From the NCBI RefSeq assembly GCF_905475345.1, contig NC_066587.1:18491558-18555557 (forward strand): a DNA stretch of 64,000 nt, given 5' to 3'. Numbering within the stretch: position 1 is the stretch's first letter; each line of letters begins with the position of its first letter. Positions 53,230 to 64,000 of the stretch are shown here, one piece after another. The DNA is from Vespula vulgaris. Taxonomy: Eukaryota > Arthropoda > Insecta > Hymenoptera > Vespidae. The translations under genes were made by a program, and so were the position numbers. The notes beneath the pieces are model-generated. The model made no database searches. It saw nothing but the letters and a program-made list of their open reading frames with translations, and was not told the origin of the DNA.

Positions 53230-56200
53230 TTAGGTTTCTACAAATAAATTACAATTATTAATAATATAGTATTATATACATATATATATATATTGTTAGA
53301 TAAGTTATCATTATATGTACCTTGAGCATATACTATAGCCGTACGACAAGGAATATATATCATCATTCTATGTGGCAGACCAGAATATGGTTCAGGATTT
53401 ACAAAATGTTTTACATTATTATCAACTCGATTTTCACCTCCATATTCTGTATTATCACTGCATAATACAATTTTATGTGCTCCTAGCTGTCTCACTCCTA
53501 TCGTATAATCAGCAAAAGACTTTGTGGGATGAAAATTGAAAACAAATGTAAGTCCAGCACGATCAAAAACTATCAATTTATCATCTTCGTGCTTCCAACT
53601 AACATATCCCTGAAATCATTACAAATATTTGTTATTTTTTAAAACAAATTTTTATAACAAGAGAATTTTATAACACATACAGGATTAGCATGTAACCATC
53701 CATATTTTTCTTCTAAATTATTCACATCACGATCCCAATTATTCATAAACTTGTATTTCAATAATTCGTCATCCACTAAATTCCATTGTCTTCTTGCGTA
53801 ATGATAACTATCTGCATTACCAGCTCGAGGAAAATCTAGCCATTCTGGATGTCCAAATTCATTTCCTATGTGCAAATGAATTAATTTTTAAATAGTAAAT
53901 GAAATAGTAAATGAAATTATTAATTGTATTTATACATTAAATTAAATTAAATTAAATTAAATTAAATTAAATTAAATTAAAAATTTTAGTATTTTATTAA
54001 AAAAAAATAAATTAATTATAAGCATTTTTTTGTGATATATATGCTATAATAAGAATAAAGATGAAAAATGAAAATGTAAATTATGTTATAAAGAACCTAC
54101 TTTGTAAAGATAATTATACGAAGCACTTATCAGAAGAACTCTCACCCATGAAATTTAGATAAGCTTCTCCACCCAAAGAATGCGTGATAAGCATGATCAT
54201 GTTATGAAGAGCTATACCACGATTAATAATGTTACTTGGTGGACTCAATGAACTCATGTGTGTATACATTTCTTTATCCATGAGCCAAAATGCTATTGTT
54301 TTATCACCTACAAGAGCTTGATCGTGAGATTCACAGTATGCAACTGTCTTTTCCATCCATCTGCGGTTACTTAATGTCCAACATATGTCTCCTACATTCC
54401 AATCTTCGTCTTTGGTTTCTTTTAGTAATTTAATCCATTTGTCAGGTATAGCCATTCCTAGTCGATAATCAAATCCAACACCACCTTCAGCGACTGGTCT
54501 TAAAAATTATGTATAAATATATCTTTAATACATTATTATAGTCATGCTTATAAATAGTAGACTTTCTTTATCATTTACTTTCATTAACTTCTTATTTATG
54601 CGAAGAACATATAATAATATAGTGTAAATATCCAATTTTATTTGAGTTAATACCTGCATACACCTGGCATTCCACTAACATCTTCAGCTATTGTAGCAAT
54701 TTCAGGATATATATCATGTAACATATGATTAGCTAACATTAAGTAAACCACACCCTCAACATCAACGTTCAAACTATAATATTCATCATAATGGCCACTG
54801 AAACCTTGCCCAAAACCTCTTGAGTGATATAGCATTGATGTGACTCCATCAAATCTGTGTTAATTGTAAGTCATAAATATTTGACATCATGTAATTAACA
54901 TGTATAATGAAACAAAATCAATTTTTCTGACCTAAATCCATCAAAACCATATTCGCTTATGTACCAACGTAAATTAGAAAGTAAAAAGCGTAGTACTTCA
55001 TATTCTGCATAATTAAATAATCTACTATCCCAAAGTGGATGTTGTCCACGACCACCAGTATGAAAGAAACAACTGTCTGTACCATCAAACATGTTTAACC
55101 CATCTAAAGTATTTTTTGAAGCATGCGAATGCACCATATCTAATAATACATAAAGACCATGAGCATGAGCTTCATCTACCAATTCTTTTAATTCCTCTGG
55201 TGTACCATATCGAGATGAAGCCGCATAAAATGAAGTCACCTAATTAATTTTAATGCGAAAAGCTGTATAGAAATATATAAATATTTAAATTAAATGGAGA
55301 AGAAGATGTATAGCTACTTGATATCCAAAACTGGCGTAATAAGCATGTTCCATAATAGCCATTAATTGTATAGCATTATAGCCTTGTTTTACTATACGTG
55401 GAATTGTCTTCTTAGCGAATTCTAGATATGTACCAACTCGTAATTCCTGTGTAGCAATACCAACATGACATTCATATATTCTAAGACTTTCCGGTTTCTT
55501 TGGTTTCGGGTGATGAAATTTGTAAACCTATAGAAAAAGTAGAATATATATAAATACAATATATTTTAATTACAATACATATTCTATCTGTAAATCTAAC
55601 ATTTTCAGGATTGGGATGCCAAATACGTTGTTTAAATGTTGTGCCTTCACTTCGATCTGCTGGCTGAGTTACATACGTGGCCCAAGGACTAAGCCTTTCC
55701 AATAATTCATTATTATGATCCTTAACAATAATTTTAACTTCAGAAAGATGTTTTAATGGTGAGCTTCCATCTGGATTTGGAGGTAAATGTAATTCCCATT
55801 TCCCATACTCCAGTTTTTTGTATGGCGTTTTAGTTTTATCCCAACCATCTTTAAAATAGAAAAGTTGATGTTAATTAAGGATAGTATAGATAAAAAATAT
55901 ATCTATATCTATATCTATATCTATATCTATATACACACACATACACACACATATATATATATATATAAATTTAGAAAATTTAGAAACGAAGATAAATTAC
56001 TTACTAAAATCTCCTGTTAAAAATAATTCTTGAGCCCCAGGTGCCCATTCTCTTGCTGTTACACTATTATCCTTATTAATGTGTATTCCGTATATATTGT
56101 AAGCCGTTGAAAAGTTCTTTAAATTACCATCTCCCGCTTCTATTTTTTCTATATAATCTTTAAATAAAGCATATCTAAAAATAATGAAATAACATATATA

Positions 56201-56383
56201 TTATATAAAATAAAGGAGATAAAAGCAACTGAAAGATAGATCGAAAATACGATTAAATTTATAAAGATACCTCCGGCGTATATCCTTTTCATAAGGTTTC
56301 AAATATGGATCTCTTTCTAGAAAGGCTTGTAATTCTGGAACCTCTACTTGCAGAGGGTCCATACTTGACCATTTTCCTCCCAT
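53230..56383 (-). CDS. GBE1: 1,4-alpha-glucan (glycogen) branching enzyme
   Basis: Ten coding exons: 56383-56271, 56174-56005, 55848-55601, 55527-55318, 55239-54932, 54854-54654, 54498-54146, 53865-53681, 53609-53321 and 53237-53230. They give 694 residues (human 702). The enzyme moves alpha-1,4 chains to make alpha-1,6 branches in cytosolic glycogen. An N-terminal CBM48 region includes REWAPGAQELFLTGDFNGWD, followed by the GH13 barrel. Catalytic residues are Asp352 in GFRFDG, Glu407 in TIAEDVSG and Asp476 in CESHDQAL; VHSHASKN is also intact. The start is MGGKWSSMDP, the first in-frame Met after an upstream TGA. The donor at 55,600 (AAT|GTTAGA) was chosen by homology, giving PENVYKFHHPKPKK. 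The last coding exon holds only 8 bases, ending AQET. Confidence 0.96.
53936..53980. repeat. (AAATT)n pentanucleotide repeat
   Basis: About nine ATTAA units lie in the GBE intron between exons 54498-54146 and 53865-53681. Confidence 0.93.
55898..55972. repeat. (ATATCT)n and CA/TA microsatellite
   Basis: Six hexamer ATATCT units are followed by short CA and TA runs, all in the second GBE intron (55,849-56,004). Confidence 0.9.
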
Positions 56384-57506
56384 TTTAAGAAATTCATGCG
56401 GCAGATACAATTCACTTAAATTAAAATACCCTCACAGAACCCGCGCGTAAGCGGGCGTGAATGACGTGCCAAGGTGAACCCGGAGTGCATATACAGCTGA
56501 TATATAAGCTATAAGACGACCAATAAGAAAACGCGATTACAGTGACATCTTCTCAATATTTCTGTAACTTTTCTTCATTAATTGAGTCATTCATGAAGCG
56601 TTGATTTGACGAAAGATATTTGAAAAACCCGCTATAATAACTATTCCCTATTGGTCGTTATAAATATGTTGACACTAACGCCACCCTAGTAGTCGTGCGT
56701 AACATTAACGTAATTAACATGAATCAACTCATCACACTTTTCTTTCAGTTGCTTTAAGTATTTGGTTGAAGTTGACTGGAATCAGTTTCCGATGTGTCGT
56801 TTAGCTAATGTAACTATATAAATGAAAGTGATGTCCTTTGGTGAGAAGTAGGTTATTTTTTTACATAGTAATTTACATATTGTTGATTTGAAAACGCTAT
56901 AAAGTGAAATGTTCCATGTCACTTAGATTTTTTTATGGGAATGTGTACATAATGTTTTAATCTATGAAATTATTGTTGTATATTTGTTTTACTTAATAAT
57001 TTCATTATTATAAGAATTATATCGCGTAAATTATTGATGATGATTTGGAAAAATATATATTTTCTCATTAAATTTTTAAATGTTCTCTTTTTCATTTAAA
57101 AAAGCAATCTGTAATTAAACGTTTTTCTTAAAGTAATCTTTACATTTTCAACTATTAAATTTATATTTATCTCTTATAAAGATGTATAAAATGAAAGATT
57201 AAATTATTTTAATGCGATATATTTTTCACAGTGATTGCATTGAATATAACTTCGTTACTTCAGCCGACTTTTCTGGTCTAATGATACAGAAAGTGTCTAG
57301 GAGTTTTGTGATCCAAAGTTATACATCTATGATCACATTTAAAAATACATTCAGTACGTATATCAAATTTATATAATAAAAAGTTTTAATATTATTAAAC
57401 GATATAAATTATTTTATATATAATATAATTATTAAATATTACATATTTATATTATTTACCAAGATTGAAAGAAGATACATTTTATCGTTTAAAATAAAGA
57501 ATAAAA
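56384..57506. promoter_or_regulatory. Divergent promoter interval GBE / MED14
   Basis: The two genes are head-to-head with 1.1 kb between start codons. The GBE-proximal part (56,440-56,530) is CpG-bearing, with TGACGTG (56,461-56,467) and an ACCAAT box near 56,519. The MED14-proximal part is AT-rich. Acceptor-like AGs upstream of 57,507 leave room for a non-coding MED14 first exon, which I cannot place. Confidence 0.45.
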
Positions 57507-60500
57507 ATGGCACCTGTACCATTAGAAGGACATCAAACACCGGTAACAAATAATATACCACAAGAGGGTAATCGTGGTGGTTCTATTTCTCTTGGCTTGC
57601 TCATAGATTTCATTATACAACGTACTTATCACGAACTTACTGTTCTAGCAGAATTGTAAGTCTATATCTTTCACATATACATTTAATGATTATTTAAAAA
57701 TATTTTACTTTCTGAAATTAGAAATTTAAATATGTAAATAAGATATGAATGATAATATATAACTTATTCGTTTAGGTTACCTCGTAAGACTGATATGGAA
57801 CGTAAAATTGAAATTTATAATTTTTCTGCTAGAACTAGACAATTATACGTTCGTTTATTAGCATTAGTAAAATGGGCCAACAGTGCATCTAAAGTCGATA
57901 AATCAGCAGTAAGTACATATATTTATTTATATTGTATTGATCTTTTTGACTGAAGCAATATAAATATAATTTTTTTATATGTTACAGCATATTATGGCAT
58001 TTTTAGATAAACAGTCATTACTTTTTGTTGATACCGCTGACATGTTGGCAAGAATGGCACGAAAGACACTTGTCCATGCTAGATTACCTAATTTTCATAT
58101 CCCTGCAGCAGTAGAAGTCCTTACTACTGGCACATATGGTCGTTTACCAGCTTGTATCAGAGTATGCAGATGATATGTAATAATTTTTAAAAATACGAAT
58201 TATAACAAATAACTATTCAGAGAATTTTATTTATACAGGAAAGAATAGTACCGCCTGACCCTATTACTCCAGCAGAGAAAAGAAGTACATTACAGAGATT
58301 AAATCAAGTGATACAACATAGATTAGTTACTGGAAATTTGCTTCCACAAATGCGTAATTTGAAGGTATGTTTTAAAATGATTTATAATCAGAGAAATATC
58401 AGTTTTAATTTTATATTGTTACTTTCTGATTTATTTTATTTTTCGTTTTTATAGATCGAGGCTGGTAGAGTAACATTTTTAGTCGAACAAGAATTTTCAG
58501 TCTCGCTTACTGTTATGGGAGATGGTCCAGCAGTACCATGGAGATTATTGGAATTAGAGATTTTAGTTTCTGATAGAGAAACGGGAGATGGAAAAGCATT
58601 AGTACATCCCTTACAAACGCGATATGTTCATCAGGTAAGTAAATATAATACTATTATATTATGTATGATTAATATATTATGTGTTATTTTTTTATGAAAG
58701 GTTGTGCAATCTAGATTAGCAGAAAGTTCTAATCCATTGTCTGAAGTATACCATATTCTTCATTATTTTTGTCAATCATTACAATTGGAAGTACTTTATT
58801 CACAAACATTAAGATTAATTCGTGATAGATTAGATGAACATATACATGTAGATGAATATACACCTGGAAAATGTTTATCTATATCTTATTGGAGGTATGT
58901 GTTTGAAATTGAAAGGTTACTTGAATCTTTTTTATAGTGCAATTCTGTTTATTATATAATATAAATAACATTTCAGAGAGTTAACTAGTAAAGATCCTAG
59001 ATCAGAACTTGGATACAGATTAACTGTACAAGTTGACCAACATGACCCTGCAAGACCTCTTGCTGTAGTACATGTACCATCATTAGGTAGCAAGGTTGGA
59101 ATTAAACAATTATGTCTTATCATATAAGTTATTATAATTGCTTTATTTTATATATTCTTTATGATTAATTAGGAGAGTGAAATAGCAGATAGGGCTATAA
59201 GATCAGATCAGTTATCAATGGAGTGTTTACTTGTGCACACTATTTACATACGAACAAGAAGTCGCCTTTCCGAATTAAAACAAGAGTTGCAAGCAATATT
59301 GAAAGATGTTGAATGTAAGTATATACTCAAGATAATATTTCAAAAACAAAAAATTGAAAATATACAGATTTTTTTTCACATAAATTATGTTTTATTATAG
59401 GTACATTAGCAGGATCCCCAGCTATTTTATCAGTTCCAGTATTACAGCCGTGCTTAAGAGCAGAACTTCTCTTAGTTACAGTAGATACTCATACAGGAAT
59501 GCTTCAATGTCATGTACCACAATATGATGCTCCTTTAGTGCCTGAATTAACTGCTGCGTTGAATGGTGATCACTCTAGGCTTACTACACTTATATCAGAA
59601 TTACGGTAAAGTTTTATTAATTTAATATTAATTGAAATCATATTTCTTCAAAAGAACGTATCAAATTATATATATAAACTTTGATATTATAGATTTTGGA
59701 TAACACAAAGAAGATGTGAAAAAACGTTGCAACATCTACCTGCCACATCTTATGAACGCTTACCAGTTTTGCACCATCCAGAACACCCAATGTCAAAAAT
59801 TAGTAGACATCGCATGTTTGTTCAATTACATAGGCATCCGTCAGTTATTTTGGTATATACGGAGTATCATCATTTCTAACAGCATAACAATAAATAAAGC
59901 AATGGGAATATTTAAAATGTTTATTTCATTTTAGATTGTGGCATTCAAGGAAAAAGAAAATTCTCCGTGTGAAATTGAATGTTCATTTTATCTTGCAGTA
60001 GTAAAACATAGTTCCATTGAAGATGATCCACATGATGATAGTATAGAAGCAGAAATTCCTAAGATGTATTTAAAAGTCCAAACTCTTATTGAATTTGATA
60101 CATTTGTGATTACTCATGGACCATTCACTAGCGTTGATAGTGGTAAGTATATACGTAAATAAATGATCAAAAATATATGTTATCAGTTATATAGTAGGCA
60201 TGTCAAAATGTTAACATCTGTTATATTATTGTAAGTTGCTATGTATGTATAATTTTTTCATAATTTTTTTTACGTTATTACATAACATATACGTGTATTA
60301 TTTAACATGTAAAATTATGCATGACTTAGTAATATGGAACTTTTTAAAGTCTGTAATTATCTGTAGAAAGAATATAAATTTCTAATATTTGTTATTGCCA
60401 GAAGTACAGGTATGTAAATAATATAGGACTAAAATAATCTTATTGTTTCATACTTTTTATTTTTGTAAGTGGCTATTGTTTTGCTTTGTCATATATTTTA

Positions 60501-61094
60501 TCTTTGCACTAGTATTGTAAAAATGTAAGCAACCAGCATCAGTGTCAGACTAGAAGATACAAAGTATAACAGTTCACTGTGTCCTGTTATTTTCAACATG
60601 TATTTCTATATATACAAGTAAGCTTTATCATTGGAAGTTTTATCTTTACCAAAGATTTCTGTGTTATTAATTATTTCCTAAATAATGATTAATATGTCCC
60701 AAATTTTTTACTAATCGTTTAATTGTTTACGTGTTGTAACTACAAGTATTAACATCTGGCAACAATGAATGTGATGTTGGCATCTTACTACTTTAGGGGG
60801 ATTAATGGGAGGATTTTTTAGGGAGTAATGATCAAGATGGGGGGTACATTACAGAAGCAATGGAGCCAATGAGCAACAAGCGCAGAAGTACGGGAACTGG
60901 GGGAAGAACAGATGCAGTGGGTATAGCACAGAATAGAAGATCAAAACATCCAGCATATTTTATTCCTGAATTGGCCCATGTTGTAGCTTTATGCGATGAA
61001 AGAATACCATTTGTGACTTTAGCTCAAGAGGTAAAATAAAATATTTTATAATTTATTGTTTAGTGGAAGAGTAATTAAAATAATTAATGTATAT

Positions 61095-61146
<52 letters not shown>

Positions 61147-64000
61147 ATTATCTCAATATTAATAATATTAAATTATTATTGAACATTTTTACAGCTTAGT
61201 AGACGGGATATAGCACATCAAGGGCTTCAAGTAGAAGCAAATGCCACGGCTTTAGTATTGAAACTTGTACAGTTACTTCCTCCATCACCAAATATTGCAA
61301 CAAGTAGTGCGTGGCATTCTCTTTTAAAAAGACTTCTTAGTGTTTCTATCAGAGTTCATGGAAAAGGGATAGGAAAGTCTTGGATGGCTGAATTTGTTTT
61401 TTACAGTAGTCCTCTTACTAGTAATCATACTAAAGAACAAGGTATTGTTTATTTAAATATATAAAGTTAAGGAGTATAATTATTTGGTAATTAATTTTTC
61501 TATAGAAGATTTGAAAATTTTATGCAAATTATCTTTGATATATATATATACATAAATATTTATATTTAAGGTTTACGTAGACCAGTATATTTTTCATATG
61601 ATATGTTAACGGCGGAAAATGTATCACGCACTGTAGATTCATTATTGAATGATTGGGCACAAATCGTTCATTTGTATTCAATAGTTCAAGATTTAGCTGA
61701 ATATTTTAAAATTGGTAAGTTACGTGAAATAATATACCTATGTTAAAACGTATGCAAATGATGTGTTTATTGACAACATTTATTATTTTCTTTCTTCTTT
61801 TTTTTTATAGAAAAATATAATTTACGAAATCTGGTCACAGTTAAATCATATAGTTATAGCAAACTAATCCTTGCATATGGTCCTAATCGGGGAGCAACTG
61901 TAACTGTATATTGGAATACAGATGATAAAGCATTTAAATTAATATTTGGAAAAAGTAAGTTGATTTCAATTACTCAGTTTTATTTATTATTATTTTTATA
62001 TTATACAGTATTAAATAAATTTTTATATGATATAGTATTAAATCATATGTTATATATATGATTTACGTTTAATTTTAGTTATTTATATATTGCAGGTCCA
62101 ACAAATACGGTTGCCAATGCTCATTCTATCATGAAAGAACAGCTTGAAGCACATTTAAATAGGCACAGAAATTTAGCTCAATTAATTATTATACTTCATG
62201 AAACTATACAACCACTTACGTCAATTAGTAAATTACCAACTATTCCTCAACTTTGTGTATATAATTCCGTAAGTCTCACTATATAACATTAACAGTATTT
62301 TACTATTGTATAATTTTATTGAAATGTATTTTGCACAGAGGCCACAAGTACCAGTACAAACATTTACAATAATGCCACAATGTGTAACATTGGTGAGAAT
62401 AGCGTACCAAGGATTGTATTGTTTGGAATTAAGAATGAGAGGAAATGGACTTGTTAGTTTACGTGATGGTGCATATAGTTGTTTCGATAGAAGTTATATC
62501 GTTAATGAATTTACACCTATGCAAGGTCTTAAGGTAATAGATTTAATATAGATATAAATATTCTTTTATATTTTATATTGTTATTAATTAATTATATTAT
62601 TATTTTTATAGGCATTTCTTTCCAAGTATGTGGATGAGAGCGCACTTTTTAGAAGAAGATCACAGTCAGAGGATGATAATCCACCATCGCCAGTTACTAT
62701 GGATAGCGATGGTGGAGGAAGTGGAGTTGGTTTTTTAAGTCATCATAGAAGCGGTCCACAATCTCCAGCCCAACAACGAGATGGTTTAAGATTTCATCCA
62801 CCATTAACTCCACCATCTGGTAGTAATCCACATACTCCTGCTAGTCCACATACTGCAAATATATCACAGGTATTTTTTCAGTTGCAATATCATTAAATAG
62901 CTGTTTATATTTTTATTGATACAATAAACTAATAAAATGATATAATTTTAGGCCAGTCAACATCAAAGTTTTGGTAGTAGTCCTGCAACTTCGTTTAATT
63001 TAGCATCACCGCCTTCGTTACCTCCTAATACTCCAAATATGTTACCACATCCATCACCTGGTTCGAGTCTTGTTGCCAACAGTCCCTTAAATCCAATGCA
63101 TGTATCAAGTCCTGTTGGACTTATGCCAACATCTTCTCCAGGGCCTTGCAATAATGTGCAAGTAGGACATTCGCCTGCAGGATCGTTTATGCAAACAGGT
63201 ACAAATATTGAAATAGTTAGTGGTAAATTAATATATATTATGAATTTGAATGTTTTAAAACTAGAAATTGATTTGTTTATACCAGGTCATATTGATGGTA
63301 GCCCATTTCCTTCTTCACAAAGTATGGCCTCTCCTGCTGCTTCGAATTGGCCAGGTTCTCCTAGTGTTCCGCGACCGTCTCCAGTAAGACCCGGTCAAAG
63401 TCCTGGCCATGCAGCCTTACACAGTCCTCAAGCAACAGATCATAAAAGTGGCAGTCATATATCCAGAGTATTACCTCAAAGATCATGGGCTGGAGCTGTA
63501 CCAACTCTTCTCACTCATGAAGCGTTGGAACTACTTTCTTGTCCTTCTTCTCATCCTTCTGGATTACCTGGACCAGATTTATCACCGCTAGAAAGATTTT
63601 TGGGTTGTATCTATATGAGGCGGCAATTGACACGTTTTATTCAAAAAGATGAATGTGTAAGAATAACATTAACATATTTATAACTTGTATAATTTTGCTT
63701 TATAATATAAAAAATAAGATATGAAAAATGAAATACATCTTATTATAATTTCAGTTAACTAGCATTAACATCACAGAACCAGGCGTTGTACACTTTAAAG
63801 TGGAAAGTTTACAATGTAGAGTAGGATTAAATCCACAACATCTTCAATCTCTTCATATAAAAGTACAACCGCTTCCGGAACACAAAGATCAATGGACTTC
63901 TGAAGAATTACAAGTAAGATTAATGAATTATACAGGTATACATTTTTTTTTTTAATGGTAAATTTTATTAATACTTCTTATTCACAATTTTCTATAGATC
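57507..64000 (+). CDS. MED14: Mediator subunit MED14 (3' end outside window)
   Basis: Twenty-one complete exons plus the first bases of a 22nd give about 1,313 residues so far (human 1,454), so the C-terminus lies beyond the window. Exons: 57507-57655, 57776-57908, 57988-58161, 58239-58364, 58455-58634, 58701-58894, 58977-59094, 59173-59314, 59401-59605, 59693-59852, 59935-60142, 60822-61030, 61195-61441, 61571-61714, 61811-61954, 62096-62268, 62339-62533, 62612-62869, 62952-63198, 63286-63656, 63755-63913, 63998 onward. All phases agree. MED14 is the backbone joining head, middle and tail of Mediator, the RNA polymerase II coactivator. The start MAPVPLEGHQ matches the family. Family blocks include LLPRKTDMERKIEIYNFSAR, LLALVKWAN, LVHARLPNF and ETGDGKALVHPLQ. 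A Ser/Pro-rich disordered stretch (62,640-63,470) separates two conserved halves. Confidence 0.97.
61100..61143. repeat. (AT)n microsatellite in a MED14 intron
   Basis: About 40 bases of AT repeat in the intron 61,031-61,194. Confidence 0.93.
63199..63285 (+). other. Stop-free 87-nt intron in MED14
   Basis: This intron (GTACAA...ACCAG) is exactly 29 codons long and has no in-frame stop. Retention would insert a peptide including EIVSGKLIYIMNLNVLK into the Ser/Pro-rich linker without breaking the protein. Confidence 0.6.

Noticed and set aside
1..64000. CRISPR arrays, prokaryotic operons, phage or insertion sequences
   Set aside because: The sequence is clearly eukaryotic nuclear DNA with spliceosomal introns. 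Regular repeats are simple microsatellites without spacers.

Overview
This is nuclear DNA from an insect. The genes have short GT-AG introns, the intergenic DNA is AT-rich and crowded with simple repeats, and the gene set (Mediator, NC2, WDR20, APLF, TSNAX, TIM29, GBE) is metazoan. Base composition, repeat style and protein flavour fit an aculeate hymenopteran (wasp, hornet or bee). That placement is inference; nothing here proves the species.

Layout. Positions 1-11,489: no coding gene that I can support. It holds AT-rich sequence, microsatellites and a few CpG-bearing promoter-like islets, including three perfect TGACGTCA sites. Positions 11,490-21,400, minus strand: a multi-exon muscle-type gene, tentatively myofilin. 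A compact ~197-residue basic/Tyr-rich head can be spliced, by my reading, from one phase-1 donor to alternative tails, one of them a >500-residue Glu/Lys-rich coiled coil. Positions 22,900-25,405, minus strand: two further coding-looking exons of unknown gene identity. Positions 26,000-34,900: no convincing gene, many repeats. Positions 35,017-40,501, plus strand: WDR20 with two alternative C-terminal ends. Positions 40,600-45,000: 3'UTR-like and intergenic DNA with long AT repeats.

Positions 45,046-64,000 are compact, with six genes in alternating or paired orientation: APLF (+), TSNAX/Trax (-), NC2alpha/DRAP1 (+), TIM29 (+), glycogen branching enzyme (-) and MED14 (+, cut by the window end). 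Exon models for these six were assembled by hand. All joins keep frame, and protein lengths agree with the families.

The genes are not one pathway. Themes are transcription (MED14, NC2alpha), DNA repair and ubiquitin signalling (APLF, WDR20), small-RNA processing (Trax), mitochondrial import (TIM29), glycogen synthesis (GBE) and probably the sarcomere. Most notable are a U12-type AT-AC intron in NC2alpha, the modular muscle locus with a heptapeptide tandem repeat, an alternative WDR20 C-terminus, and two stop-free multiple-of-three introns (APLF, MED14).
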